Origin: Akebia trifoliata | Lineage: Eukaryota; Streptophyta; Magnoliopsida; Ranunculales; Lardizabalaceae | Length of the DNA stretch: 64,000 nucleotides | Assembly: GCA_017979445.1 (NCBI GenBank) | Contig: CM030713.1 | Span: 28,253,934-28,317,933, forward strand | Direction: 5' to 3' | In this document: positions 1 to 12,020 of the stretch, piece by piece | Layout: every line of letters begins with the position of its first letter | Numbering within the stretch: the first letter of the stretch is position 1 | The notes under the pieces: model-generated | Seen by the model: the letters and a program-made list of their open reading frames with translations, nothing else | Databases searched by the model: none | Told to the model about the DNA's origin: nothing | Translations under genes and position numbers: made by a program

Positions 1-637
1 TGAAAGACCTTGTCGAGAGCTTGCAGAAGACTAGCTTAATGGACATGAAAGCCAAAGGCTGCAATCTAACTTGATGTAGTAAGTAGGATGATAGAAGAAT
101 TGTATCTAAGCTTAAGAGAGTGTTATCCAACTTCAATTGGATCGAAACCTTCAATTGCTTTGAGGCAGAGTTCCACCCCCAAGGATCTCAGACCACAGTC
201 CTAAGTTTATAACATTGGGAAAAGACAATGCCATTAGGTGAGACCCTTTAGATTTTTCATTTTCTAGGCTGAAAACAAGAACTTCCTTGATGTGGTAAAA
301 TCCAACTGGGATGAACCTGTGAAAGGGAACCTTGTGTACAAAGTTGTCTTAAAGTTGAAGAAGTTGAAATCAATGTTAAAAGCTTGGAGTTCTCAGCTCT
401 TTGGAGAGAACAAGAAGATCTTTGAACGTATCTTCGAATAGTTGGAAAAGGTCCAAAGAGCCATTCAAGAATAACCTCTGAATAGGGAGCTCACAGCTAA
501 AGTAAAAAAGGATAGCTCAAGTTTATTATGAAGTGGCCAAGAGAGAAAAATCAGCCATCGGACAACAATCTAGAATCAACTGGCTAAAACTTAGAGACTC
601 AAACACATATTTCTTCCACAAGTCAGAAACATGATTA

Positions 638-1500
638 ACTCATTACAAGACCACAGTGGATAGAGATAAGGCGCCAGGCCCAGATGGCTTCACAGATACC
701 TTTTACCAAAAGACATGGAACATCATCAAGAATGACGTGGTGGTAACTATTCAGGGTTACTTCCAAAAAGTGAAACTTGTGAGTGAAATGAGTGTTACAG
801 CCATAACCCTTGTGCCTAAAGCTAATAAACCAAGCTCGATAGAAGAATTCAGACCCATTGCTTGTTGCAATGTCCTTTACAAATACATCTCAAAAATCAA
901 AGCCAACAAGTGCAGAGGCACCTTGAATGAATTGGTTAGCCCTTTCCAATCTCCATTTATCAAAAGAAGGTCCATTAGAGATAACATCATGCTGTCCCAC
1001 AAGCTTGTTAAAAACTTCCAAAGTGACAAGGGACCCCTAGATGTGTTGCTAAAGTGGACCTAGGGAAGGCCTATGACTGTTGCTTGGGAAGTGATTATCC
1101 ACTACTTTGAGAAGATGAACTTTTTGGATGCCTTCATTGCTTGGATTTGCAGGTGTATATTCTCACCCATGTTCTCTGTTTTCCTTAACGATAGCCTCAA
1201 AAGCTATTTTGCTGGCAAAAGAGGTATTCCGCAAGGAGACCCTTTATCCCCTATATGTCCGTGCTTGTAATGGGATTGCTCTTTGCAAAACTTATGGGTC
1301 TTACCAAAAAGGGCAAATTGGAGCCAATGACAAGGTACAAGAACTCTGAGATTAACCACTTGATCATTATTGATGATCTAATGATCTTCTTCAAAACCAC
1401 CCTTTTCTCAGCTTATGCAGTCAAGGAAGCACTGACATGATTTGGCAAGGTTTCTAGCCTTGAGATGAATGTGAACAAAAGCAATATATCTCTGGGATAA
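638..1500 (+). pseudogene. LINE reverse transcriptase domain (pseudogene)
   Basis: Translated fragments carry hallmark RT motifs: DKAPGPDGF at the start, VPKANKPSSIEEFRPIAC (RT motif 2 region), the SPFIKRRSIRDNIMLSHKLV block, and GIPQGDPLSP near 1,225-1,260. The catalytic YADD/FADD motif is degraded to IIDDL near 1,365-1,380. The frame is broken at least at 1,060 (stop after the 135-aa stretch), 1,270 and 1,438. The domain order and motifs are those of plant LINE ORF2 proteins; the copy is inactive by inspection. Confidence 0.9.
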
Positions 1501-1574
1501 GGGATAGTGAAAAGAGGAAAATTTTCCAGGTCTTTGCAGATCACAGAAGGGGGCCTTCCTCTCATTTCCTCAAG

Positions 1575-1821
1575 CAGGGGCGGAGCCAGGGTTTTGCTCA
1601 TGTGGAGGCAGCCAAGAGTAGAAAAAAATTTATGGGGACAATTAAGATTGAAAATAATAGTTGTGGGGGCAACTAAGAGTGGAAAAAAAATGTGTGGGGA
1701 CAATAGTGACAGATATCTTTATCCACCGTTAAAACCTGTCACAATAGCACATTAATCCATAGAATTTGAAAACTCTTGTGGGGGCAAGTGCCCCCATAGC
1801 CCCCAGTCTAAATCCACCCGC
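1575..1821. mobile_element. hAT-like MITE inserted in the LINE
   Basis: A 247-bp insert begins CAGGGGCGGAGCCAGG and ends with the imperfect inverse CTAAATCCACCCGCC. It is flanked by a direct repeat CCTCAAG at 1,568-1,574 and 1,822-1,828, a target-site duplication of 7 bp (8 bp with one mismatch), as expected of hAT elements. Reading LINE protein across the insert, the post-RT sequence resumes in register on the other side, so this is a nested insertion younger than the LINE. Confidence 0.75.
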
Positions 1822-2599
1822 CCTCAAGACTCAAATTTGTCAATTGACAAATGCTGATTACCAAGCTAACCAACAAAATCAAGCCCTGTAAGGCAAGGTT
1901 TCTATCCTTGGCAGAGCGTATGGAGCTAATAAAATTGATTGTTAACAGCACGCATGTTTATTGGACTAGTGTGTTGATGCTGGGAAGAAAGTGTTGAAGG
2001 GGATAAAGAGGATTTGATCTAGATTCATGTGGGCATGCCCAAACATGAGCAACAAAATGCATTATATTAGTTGGAAGAGAATTTCCAGATATAGGAAGGA
2101 AGGTGGGTTGGGGTGTTTCATGACTTGGAACTCCAAAACAGAGCAGGGATAGCCAAACAGATCTGGGACATTGCCTCGTAAAGAAGCAACATACAGGTGA
2201 CCTGGATTCAAAAAAACTTCATAAAAGGAGGCCACTTCTGAAACATTTCAATTCCTTCAGATGCTTCTTGGATGTGGAGGAAATTCTTACAAATCAAGGA
2301 AGCAATCCAAAGTTACGTGACACATAGAACAGGGGATGGGAAAAACACTTATGTTTGGCATGGTCCATTGACCTATGAAAGAGTGCTGATGAACAACCTC
2401 CAGCACGAGGCTTTATTCGAATCAAGGATTCACAGCGAGGCCAAGGTGAGCAGTCTGATAAGATGATACAAAATAATATGGATGCCAAACTATAAAGGAA
2501 CCTTCACCCTAAAGACTCTCTACAAAGGCCTTACAACACCCCCAATCCCCATGCTAGATGGCACAGCCTTCTCTTGTTCCCAAATAAATATTAAGCACC

Positions 2600-3480
2600 A
2601 TAGTGCAACCTCTTGGCTGCATGGCGCACCACAAAGGGCTCAAGACTCGGGACAAGCTGATGGAAAGGGGTGTCATCCTGCAACCAAGTTGTTGTTTCTG
2701 CATACATGCTTTCGAAAATGAAGAATGCCTATTTCTAAGCTGCGAATTCTCCTACGACCTATGGAAGAGATTGCTTAGAAGATCAAACATCAACCATGCT
2801 AAAATGGATTGGAAGACCGAAGTGGACTGGTGGTGCAACAACACCAAGGGAATAACTCTGAGTTCCTTAGTTTAAAAAAATGGCCTTCAATGCATTCATC
2901 CACCACTTATGGCTAGAAATAAGCACGTGCATGTTCAAGAATGGTTACCTCCTCCTGACTTACTAGAGTGTTTCCTTGTGCGTAATGTCCAGCTCAGAAT
3001 CCAAGGCATGGAAACCAGCTCTGTCAACAATGCCTCGACAAGAGCCTTTATGGCCTAAAGAAACCTGGACCCAAGGTTCTAGTTGAGAGTGCTCGTAAGA
3101 TATAAATGGGACAAACCCCCATAGAGTTTCCATATGCTGAACTCGAATAGGTCCTTTATGGTTGGAGGAGAAGGAACCATAATAAGAAACAGCAAGGAAA
3201 AACTATTGGGGCCTTCGCGGAGAATACCCAAGGGAAGTGGGTTTTATTCCATGAACTACAAGCTATTTTGAAGTGAATGACAATGGCAACCAACTTAAAC
3301 ATAACCTCCCTGAAGGTCAGAGCTAACTCCAAGATGGCTATCGAATGCATCAACGAGATACGCAAAGTGCCTTGGAGAGAAGAAAAACTGGTTAAGGCCA
3401 TCAAGACTAGAGCAACTCAATTCCAAAAGATCTAATTCAGCTTCTGTTTTAGGGAAAGCAATCAAGTTGTTGATTGCTTA
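2600..3480 (+). pseudogene. LINE zf-RVT and RNase H-like remnants
   Basis: Around 2,630-2,790 a frame reads LKTRDKLMERGV, then CCFCIHAFENEECLFLSC, then FSYDLWKRLL, the zinc-binding module downstream of many plant LINE reverse transcriptases. Around 3,190-3,480 another frame reads ELQAILK, then a stop, then KVRANSKMAIECIN and later SNQVVDCLAS, matching the plant RNase H-like (RVT_3) tail. Both are interrupted by stops. Confidence 0.75.
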
Positions 3481-3560
3481 GCCTCTACATGAATTATTTA
3501 GGTAGTGGTGTCTTGGATCCCTCCAAAAACCCAAAAAAGAGCTAAAGTGTGCGTTAATGA

Positions 3561-4267
3561 GGTGCAACATAACAGCCAAAAGGAGAGTAAGTAGTGCCTA
3601 ACCAGCTCAAAGCCCACTTGGACCAATTACATAACCCTATTCGGTCTGGTCCGGTATGGAATAAACTTATAATCATGGAATTGACTCGATCATCAGATTA
3701 TAAGTTCATAACCGCAACCCATTCCCATTATGTGGTGACATTTGTCCAAGGAAAAATATTTATAAAAACCCCTCTCAAAGACTAAGAGAGTGTTTAGAAT
3801 ATTAAATCTCATATCCACAAAACTCTACTATTCATCATCTTTTCCACTTGTATACAACTTTTTCCTCCTTATTTCTTTCATCTGCCACTAACTTAACCGT
3901 CAGAGTTAAACCATAGTAAACTCTTCACAAAAGCTGCATGCATAGCCGTAGATGGTTTTTACTCGTATCACGATGAAACACATCTATGGTTATGTGCACA
4001 TCCCACGTCAGATTTGTGAGAATCGCAGTAAATACTCTGTGTCATTCCAGCATTTTCCTTTTAGGGTTGAAATACAAATAGGTACATTAAATGAGAGAAA
4101 GTGAGATTATTCATTCCTCCACATATTAAGCACTTCAGAGAGAAACATATATTATTTTATAACAAACTTAAATGTGCATCTAAATAATACATAGTAGTCT
4201 TTAAAGCCTGAAAAACTCTCTCCCTATCTATCTCTATTTATATCAAATATGTTATAATGATCCTTCT
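3561..4267. other. Spacer between LINE and HOTHEAD-like gene
   Basis: No coding potential seen. It holds a short palindromic hairpin at about 3,945-4,005 belonging to the hairpin family described below, and the presumed 3'UTR/terminator region of the minus-strand gene that ends at 4,268. No canonical polyadenylation hexamer was recognised with confidence. Confidence 0.5.
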
Positions 4268-7200
4268 CTATGTTGATCCATCTGATCTAAGCCTTTCAGT
4301 GAGAATCTTGACGCCCATATACCTGCATCACCAATTTCAAACAATGGTCCCACTACCAATCAACACAAATATCATAAACAATTAACAACATTTGATGGTG
4401 ATGATATATTTATATATGTTACCTTCCAAGCATCATAACAGTGGCTTGAGGATTTGTACCAGGGGAGTAAATAAAAGTGGACCCATCGATAACCCGAAGT
4501 GCATCCACACCAAGAACCTTGTAGTCTTGATCCACGACCCGACCCACTTGACAACCTCCATGATAGTGCCATATAGTCATCACAGTGTCCTTGCAAAACT
4601 GTTCTAACGATGTCGAATCGTTGTCATGTTTGGGTATTAAGTTCACTGGTGAATTCGCAGTCATGTTGAGGAGTAATTGCAATGAGAGGTAAGGATATCG
4701 AAACTTCTCAAATGACTTGGATTCGATCACTTTCTCGATCAATGTAAGCCCATTGACACATCTTTGTAAGTCTTCGGGTTCTTTGAAGTAGTTGAAAGTG
4801 ACATTTGGGTTATCGTTTGGGTTTCGGTTCCGGAGCTCCAGATGACCCGTTGAGAGAGGACCCATGATCTTCTCAAGAAGAAATCCTCCTCTGAAAGCTG
4901 CTCTATCAAGACTGTTCATTGCTTCTACAGCTTTAGCTATGGCTTCTGGGGTTCTTTGTTTAGGAGGCACTGTGGAGAGTTGACCAATCTACAAAACAGA
5001 CCCAAATTATACATACATTTGTACTAAAACTCCAGATTCAGCTCGGTCTCAAACCCATTGCTTGGGTTGAGTTGATTGGCGACTAAATGGATTGTCCTAT
5101 AATAATAAAGGTTTTGTTTGTTAAATGTATTGGGGCGGGTTTTAGTTTTCCTTTCATCAATAAATCTTTCCGAAGTCAAAAGCATCACAACGTGAAAAAA
5201 AAACTCATACTTGACGGCTCAAGACCGTCGAATTTTGTAAAATTTGATGGACCATGACGTCAAATATTTCATTATTGAATTTTTCTTCCGACAGGTCGAA
5301 ACCGTCAAATTAATAAAAGGTGAGAGAAATTCAACGGCTTTAGGCCATCAAATCTAGGGAACATCACAAATTATGATGGTCCTACACCGTCGAATTTTGA
5401 TTTCTAAAATTCATGGGTCTTAGCCCGGCGAATTTTCATGTAGAATTTTTCAGTTTTCACATAGTGCATGTTTGATAGGAACTAAACTTTCAGATTCCCG
5501 CAAAGATAAAGCTGGTTAAAAGATAAAAGTTGTCCGAACTTGCATTTTGATTACTTATGATACTTGGATTTTAGGCTTAAAAAGTACAATTTTTTTGGGT
5601 CAATAACTAAAATACCCTGAATTGTTTCTAGGTTCTCTCTATTGTTAGAAATTATTTTTATAAGTTGATTTTTCAAATGTTCCTATAACCTCTAGAGTCA
5701 CTTTTATAAACCCTAAAAGTTCTCATCTAATTTTTGGAAAGAGGAGTAGAAGAGGAAAGACAACAAAGTTGGAGGGTCGTTCTTGGATAGGGGGCAATAA
5801 AGTTGAAACTTATCCTAGAGATGCATGCGAGATTGAATCCCAATCCCTCTTGGGGAGGGGAGGGGGTAGTAAACATTGGTGCCATTCCAGAATGACTCCC
5901 TACAACACTGCACTGACGTGATAGTGTGTAAATAACCATAGGTTTTTTTTCCTCAAGATATAACGACAAAAATCTACATTAGCATGTAGATAACCATAGG
6001 AAAGATAATATATATAATTGAATGAGTGTTCTTGAAAAGAGGGGTAGAAGAGAAAAGACAACAAAGTTTGAGGATCATTCTTGAATAGGGGGCAATAAAG
6101 TTGAAACTTATCCTAGAGTGCATACGAGATTGAATCTGAATCTCTCTTGGAGGGGAGGGGTAATAAACATTGGTGCCATTCTAGAGTGACTTTCTACAAC
6201 AATGCATTGATGTGGCAGTGTGTAGATAACCATAGGTTTTTCTTCTCGAGATATAACGACAAAAATCTACGGTTATGTGCATGCTCACTACGTGAAAAAA
6301 AGGGATATATTCAATGCTAATTTAGCCCTTTTTCACGTAATGTTGAAAGAATCCTATCGAATTTACCCCTTTTTCACATAGTGGTTGCCACGTCGTCAAT
6401 GCAATGTAGTGTAGTAGTTGAGGTTATTTTTGGTATATAAAAAATGTTTTGCTGGCATTTTTGGTAGGAAATACAGTTTCCAAGATGTCTTTAATGCAGC
6501 TTAACATGTTAACAAAATCCATGTTTTATTATACATATAAACCTTACTGAAGTGGTATCATCTCGAAATGAACTAATGCCTGCATGGAAAGTAGCTATTG
6601 ATCGAGTCGGTAGTAAGAATCCAAAAGGATTTGTGTGTTGTAAGTAAAAGTTGGTGTGGCAATAGACTTTTTTTTATATAAATAAATAAAAAAAATTATG
6701 TTGGCCGGGCACCATGTTATTAGCATGTGTGGTAGCGTTTGTGTCCCATAGGTGCAAACTAATATGTAAAGAGAAATAAAATTTAAGCTTAGAACCTGAG
6801 GAGAGAACATCCCAAAGTTTCTTGAAGGGCCTTGTGCTGACGGACCAGCAAAATTGGCGCCACTTGCAGCTTCAATGTAGCTTTCAAACTGAGTGATACC
6901 AACTACTTGTATGAGTGAGACCTCAACATCGATAGGGGATGGTACATATATGGCATTCATGGGGTTATCTGACATTCCTTGGCCAACCATGGGTTGGTCC
7001 AACACCACCTTAATGTTGTGGGATCGAAGGTGTTCGGCTGGCCCCACACCGCTCAACATCAACATCTGAGGGCTTCCGAGGGCACCCGCGGATAGGATGA
7101 TCTCGTTCTTCGATCCTTTCTTTAAGTAGGCTCTATGCTTGACACCCGATGCATCAGTGAAAATCACACCATGGGCTACTGGCCTTAGTTTTCCTATATA

Positions 7201-10108
7201 ATTATACCATGTTTAGTGGTAACTATGATGAAGATAAGTCATGCATATTGCTATTAATGAAGAGATTTTATATTGCCACACCAACTTTTGTTAATGACAC
7301 CAATTTATGAAATTATATACTACATGTTTAATATACATATTTGACAAAAACAAAAACAAAAAAAAGATTAAGAGGATGAAGAAGAAGAAGACAAAGGGAG
7401 CAACTCATCTTCCATTTCTTCCTCAACCACTCACACACTCAAAACTAGTTTCTTTAGAGTTTGATGAGGTTTTCTCGCCCGAGTAAAAGCCCAAAAGAGG
7501 AAATGAGAAATATCATCTAAAAAAACAAAATGGATAACTATACTTCTAACATTACATTTAATTTAATTTAATTGTTGGGTGCCACATAAAAAGAAGTTGG
7601 TGTGGTAATATAAACATTTTCAGTGAAAATGGTACATGTGTGTAGTAATCTCGTTGTAAAGTGAATTGCCCTTACTAGGGCTGTTAGTGGATCAGGCTCA
7701 GATTGGATTGGGTCGATCTCGGACCAATCTGATAAGGATTGGATCAGACCTAGAACTGGTCCAAGAAGCATTGGATTGGACTTTTATGTCAAATCAGCTT
7801 TTATGGGATCTCAATATTAGGAACCAAACCCGATCCATTAACTATCAGACCGGTTCTAGCTTGGATCAAAACCAATTTGATAACTAAATTTAGACAAACT
7901 TCGTATATTAAATACCATATATAATATAATTTACATATAGTTTCTCACATTTTATTAGATTGAGTCATCCGACCCAAATTCTCAATCCATACCTGAAGTT
8001 ATCAGATCAGATTTCTGGTCCAATAGAATTCATTGATAATCCTAGTTCTAATATAGTGATCATAATCTTCAAAAATTAGTCTATTCTAACATTACTAACT
8101 ATTTGAGAAGTTGACCATCCAAATTTTTAAATAAGTCTTTAATGGTATAAGAAATGTTAGAAAAAATGATTTATGTGAAAATTGTCTAATTATGAATCAT
8201 GGTTTCAAACAAGAGAGTCTTACCTTTGGTTCGAAACAAGATCTTATGTACGGGGGAATGGAGAAGAACGGTAAGCCCTTTGGGATTTGCATACTCGAGC
8301 AAATCAGCTGCAGTGTGTCTATGCCCATCTCGATCGAAAATAGTCCCACCGATCTTAGTACCATATATGTGATCAAATGTATACCCATTGTAAGGCAGTA
8401 CACCAACTTCTACTAATCCATCTCGGATGGCTGATTGCCATTGCAGCATTGGAGGCTCGAACGCAACGATCTTCTCCACCCATTCATAAGATTGATTAAC
8501 AAGGTTCCCGTTCCAACCCAAATCCTTCACATACTTTGTGCTCGCCCGAGTGTAGAACCCAGCATTCAAGCAACTCCCACCACCCAATACCCTCGCTCGA
8601 GCGTTAATGACACCATCCTCGGAGATGAAACGTTGTGAGGGCGATGTGGGAGAGAGGTCCGAGAGGGCAGCGCCAAATGCGGATAAATTGGTTATGTTTT
8701 GGTTTCCATAAGGAGAGCCTCCTCTTTCAATTAACAAGACACTATAATTTTGAGAGAGGGTTGCGGCCAAAGGACAACCCGCGGTTCCTCCTCCGATGAC
8801 AATGTAGTCGTAGTAAGATACAGCGGGAGCGGATGTCCCCTGTTGAATGAAGGTGTAATTTGGAGCTATAGAAAAGATGACACATATAATATAGGAAGAA
8901 AATTAGTTTATTTAGTAATAAATATTTTTATTTTATTTATCATTCTTTAATCTTGCTTAATTGATTGCCAAAATCGAATATGTTCAAATTGTTAATGATA
9001 GGCCGGAATCTCCATAATCATTCTTCTGCTCGGATTCTTTATCTCACGAAAAATGACATGGTCCAACCATCTAAGGGTTGGTGAGATGGCTAAAACCCTG
9101 TCTTAAAAAAGTGTAGGTCTTGAGTTCAAAATCACCTTAAGCCCTCTACGAGGCCCAAGTAGTAGTTTGGTATTCTAAGAGGCTCAGATAACTCAGAAAC
9201 ATTGTCCAAAATACCAACTATGTAACCATAAGATTCAATACTTGATGCTAGTCCTCAAGGTAAGTAACAATGGGTTAGGTATAAAATCCCTACGTGTTGG
9301 ATTTTTTTGTTTACCTGGCTGAGATAATGTGTTTTTTGAGTCATTTTTTCTCGAACAAATGGGGCACGATCAGGAAAAAAATAGTTGCAAAATCTTTTTG
9401 TAAAAATAATTAACAAAGGCCCTTGATGTTTAGGAAAATTACATCATCATTTAGGATCTCCAGTTGGATGGTTATTGAGATGCCTGTCTCTCGGATCTTG
9501 AAGAGCATTCCCTTGTTGGATGGAGTGGACAATCCATCAAAAATCAGTTTGATTGGTTAATTAATTGCCACTAGATCAGCAAACTCAAAAATTACTCAAA
9601 TCAAGTGGCTAGAAACTAACAAAAAAAAATACTCAAATTTAAAAACAACAAAGAACCAATCAAAGCATAATTTTTTGATTCGTGTTAGAGTGACCTCAGT
9701 GAGGGACACACAGGGGACACCTTGACATGATGGCATGAGCATGTCTGTAGATGCATCTATGGGCATGCCCACACCATCACGTCAAGATGTTCCCCACTGA
9801 GGGCACTCCAGCATTAAAAAAAAATTTTGACATTTAAAACTGAATTTCCTTAGCATTGGAGACCCAAGATTCAAAAGAAAGAATTTTCTATTTTTTTTAT
9901 TGTCAAACAATGAAAAACCGAGCGGATGACATGGAAGATTAATCAAGTAAACTAACCCAAAAAAAAATAAAATATAAAAATAAAATTAATTAAGAAGAAG
10001 AAGAAGAAAGAGAGATAGCTTGATACCTTGTTCTGAGAAACAGTAACCATGGAAGAAGAAAATTCCAACAAAAGCTACCCCAACCAATCTCCACCACCCA
10101 AAACCCAT
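4268..10108 (-). CDS. HTH-like: HOTHEAD-like GMC oxidoreductase (580 aa, five exons)
   Basis: FAD-dependent glucose-methanol-choline oxidoreductase of the plant HOTHEAD/mandelonitrile-lyase-like group. Coding exons, 5' to 3': 10108-10027, 8865-8224, 7193-6796, 4988-4423, 4322-4268. Every junction is GT-AG and frame-compatible, giving 580 codons with no internal stop, close to the family's usual length. Residues 1-25 form a hydrophobic signal peptide. The ADP-binding loop GGGTAGC is at residues 52-58, followed by LIERGGSPYG. GMC signature 1 (RVLGGGSCLNAGFY) is in exon 2 and signature 2 (GALGSPQMLMLSGVGP) in exon 3. The catalytic pair is His515 in WHYHGGC and Asn553 in GTNPQ. Founding members oxidise omega-hydroxy fatty acids for cutin and affect organ fusion and epidermal permeability; applying that here is inference, and a mandelonitrile-lyase-like role is the alternative. 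Introns 1-3 carry MITEs. Confidence 0.93.
5186..5466. mobile_element. CACTA-type MITE in HOTHEAD-like intron 3
   Basis: The element is 281 bp. The left end reads CACAACGTGAAAA and the right end, reversed, CACTATGTGAAAAC, the CACTA-superfamily terminus. It is flanked by a 3-bp duplication CAT (5,183-5,185 and 5,467-5,469), the size expected for CACTA. Internally it repeats variants of a palindromic ACGGCTCAAGACCGTCG motif four to five times, giving a fold-back structure. It has no coding capacity. Confidence 0.8.
5736..6270. repeat. Two-unit tandem duplication in HOTHEAD-like intron 3
   Basis: Units of about 240 bp at 5,736-5,977 and 6,033-6,270 share long near-identical blocks, for example AGGGGGCAATAAAGTTGAAA and AAACATTGGTGCCATTC. 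The period is about 298 bp. No protein similarity was recognised. Confidence 0.8.
6286..6383. mobile_element. Short CACTA-type MITE in HOTHEAD-like intron 3
   Basis: A 98-bp element begins CACTACGTGAAAAAAAGGG and ends CCCCTTTTTCACATAGTG. The flanking triplets GCT and GTT do not match exactly, so the duplication has decayed or the borders are slightly off. The same terminal sequence as the 281-bp element places both in one family. Confidence 0.65.
7260..7616. mobile_element. MITE of the CCACACCAACTTTT family, HOTHEAD-like intron 2
   Basis: Left arm TATTGCCACACCAACTTTTG and right arm, reversed, TATTACCACACCAACTTC form terminal inverted repeats around a non-coding interior. The same ends recur at about 31,612-31,700, 57,903-58,014 and 59,194-59,315, with single ends near 6,645, 15,940 and 36,320. 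Confidence 0.55.
9066..9300 (+). mobile_element. Possible tRNA-derived SINE, HOTHEAD-like intron 1
   Basis: Box A-like TGGTGAGATGG (9,079-9,089) is followed about 32 bp later by box B-like GAGTTCAAAATCA (9,122-9,134), the spacing and order of an internal RNA polymerase III promoter in SINEs. No clear poly(A) tail or target duplication was seen, so this is tentative. Confidence 0.35.
9684..9813. repeat. Fold-back element in HOTHEAD-like intron 1
   Basis: An imperfect palindrome of about 130 bp: GACCTCAGTGAGGGACAC... pairs with ...CCCCACTGAGGGCACTC, and the inner ACATGATGGCATGAGCATG pairs with GGCATGCCCACACCATCACG. It is probably a MITE; no target duplication was established. Confidence 0.55.
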
Positions 10109-10183
10109 TTTCAATTTTTCTACAAAAACAATTCTAAGATCTTGATTTCTTTCTTTTCTTTTACAATCAAATCAACCTAACCT

Positions 10184-10196
10184 CCTTTAAATATAC
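10184..10196 (-). promoter_or_regulatory. Candidate TATA box of the HOTHEAD-like gene
   Basis: On the minus strand the sequence TATATTTAAAGG lies about 80 bp upstream of the ATG at 10,108, a plausible core-promoter position with a short 5'UTR. An AC-type MYB motif (ACCTAACC, plus strand 10,175-10,182) lies just downstream. Both are short motifs that occur by chance, so this is suggestive only. Confidence 0.4.
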
Positions 10197-10803
10197 ATGA
10201 ATCCCAACTCTCCTAACCAAAAAAAAAAAAAAAACTGTCACAATGGTGCAAAGAACTCCTTTTTCAATTTATCGGCGACACAAACTTCAAAACATATAAT
10301 TTAACAATATCAAGACACACCCATGTAAAGATTTCAACCCACTTTGGTGTTTGTAGAAATGTAGAAAGCGTGACACCTCTCTAAAACTTCTCAAATTTTA
10401 TTTTCTAATTTTTTTTTGGAAATTTTTAAGGAGTGCAACTGATGCTAGTTAGCTCATCAGTGACACTATTGATATATTTATAACATGTAAGAAAAAAGTA
10501 TTTTTGGATATTTATTTATTTTTTACCAATATCTGACCCAACAAATTGAGGAAAAACTTGCGATTTAATTAATAACTTTGCACCTAATATCTGTTTCTAT
10601 CCTTGATTGAGTGAGGGTTCATCACTTCATGTGCTTTCCAGATCATGTTATGTGCTTCTTAGTTTGATTCTTACTAGAAGAAAGTGGGGATTTAATGAAA
10701 TACAACTACTTTTGTGTGAAGTAGTTCAACTCCTTCATGATCATGGGACCTGGTGGGGGCTCTTAAAAAATTCTATCTTTTTGTAGTAGTTGGTTGGTTA
10801 ATA

Positions 10804-10814
10804 TGGTATCAGAG
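10804..10814 (+). other. Isolated primer-binding-site-like motif
   Basis: TGGTATCAGAG resembles the initiator-tRNA-Met primer-binding site that follows the 5' LTR of many plant LTR retrotransposons. No LTR pair or polypurine tract was recognised around it, so at most it marks a decayed fragment. Confidence 0.2.
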
Positions 10815-11401
10815 TTGGGTCCTTCTATTTCTGATTGTGTGGAAACGTTTTCCAGACTCTGCACATGGACCTTAATAATGACACCAAGGTACAATCAAGT
10901 TGGAATTTATCTGAAACATCTGATATACCGTTTGTAGATCAACAACATTGTTCTTCACCTCAAGTAATTGAGAATGGGGAAACAACAATTTTCCCACGGT
11001 TCTATAACTTTGACATGGTATCAAAGCTCTGCGATCCCTTCGATCGTTTCTACTAACAATATCCACCATTTTCTTCTAGTGGAGCTCATCCCTAACAACT
11101 ATATCTGAGGGGGAAAAATGGAAATCTAATAGGTTATTGGTTAGGATAATTTAATATATAAACATTTGATTGATAAGTTGTTGACAATGATAAAAAAAGC
11201 ATTTTAGATAAGTGAAGCTATTTGTAACAAAGGTTTAAGGTTTATCTTTTAAATTATAATGGATACAATGTTATGTATTAAAAACCTAGGAAAGGACATG
11301 TGCAACACAAGTGCTACTAGGGTAAAGATTCTTAAGGACAAATGCATGAAACATCTTATTGAAAGGTTTTATCTCTAAAAAAAAAAATATGAGTAGAGAT
11401 C

Positions 11402-11763
11402 CAAAACGGTGTCATGTTCCTAACCAAGGTCAAGTGACACCTCATTTTATGCCACGTGGCATTTTTGGTGACCTGCTGACCATATGGATATTTGATAAAT
11501 CCCTTGGTGAATCTGAGTTTGATTGGTAATGTGTATCCATTGATAATAGCATTGTCTTAAGAAAGATTTCTAATCGTTGGATTTAAACTCTTTTTCAAGA
11601 GCTTAGATCTAGTGGATATAAGTTATTAAATAAAATGATTTTTGGTACATAGATTCATCAAGGGATGAACCACATATCCATACAATCGGTGAGTCCCCAA
11701 AACCATGTGACATAAAATGGGGTGCCACCTGACCTTGATTAGGAACAGGACACTATTCTGGAT
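11402..11763. mobile_element. MITE with about 110-bp inverted arms
   Basis: The left arm (GTGTCATGTTCCTAACCAAG, then CACCTCATTTTATG) and the reversed right arm (GTGTCCTGTTCCTAATCAAG, then CACCCCATTTTATG) match over about 110 bp around a 140-bp centre. It is non-coding and the target duplication is unclear. Confidence 0.65.
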
Positions 11764-11768
11764 CACGA

Positions 11769-12020
11769 CCAAAACAATGTCCTGTTCCAATGACAATATT
11801 CAGTGTCTACTTGTTAGAGGTTTGTTGAAGTTCAAACAAAAAATGTGGCTACCAATAATGTCCTACTCACCATTAATTGTAATTAATGCATCAAAAGACC
11901 AAAACGATGTCCCGTTCCTATGACAATATTAGGTGTCTACGTGGCTTTGTTGGAGCTCAAACAAATAATGTGGCTAGCAATAATGTCATACTCACCATTA
12001 ATTGTAATTAATACATCAAA
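11769..12020. repeat. Two-unit tandem repeat, period about 128 bp
   Basis: Two adjacent copies begin with AAAACAATGTCCTGTTCC (11,769) and AAAACGATGTCCCGTTCC (11,897) and end in TAATTGTAATTAAT.CATC. The first unit also overlaps the outer edge of the MITE arm just upstream. Confidence 0.75.

Larger units (their letters stand above)
1..3560 (+). mobile_element. Decayed plant L1-type LINE, 5' end outside the window
   Basis: Non-LTR retrotransposon remnant read on the plus strand. Going downstream, frame-shifted fragments match the usual domain order of plant LINE ORF2: the linker before reverse transcriptase (about 225-640), reverse transcriptase (640-1,500), the post-RT region (about 1,830-2,300), a zinc-binding reverse-transcriptase domain (about 2,600-2,790) and an RNase H-like tail (about 3,190-3,480). 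Many stops and frame changes interrupt it, so it cannot code for a working protein. The endonuclease and ORF1 are not seen; they lie outside the window or are lost. A 247-bp MITE interrupts it after the RT; removing that insert restores continuous similarity. The 3' end is uncertain because no clear poly(A) tail or target duplication was found. Confidence 0.85.

Noticed and set aside
11012..11030. Second TGGTATCAAAGCTCTG motif as a retrotransposon primer site
   Set aside because: Resembles an initiator-Met primer site but has no LTR or polypurine tract nearby; a decayed fragment at most.
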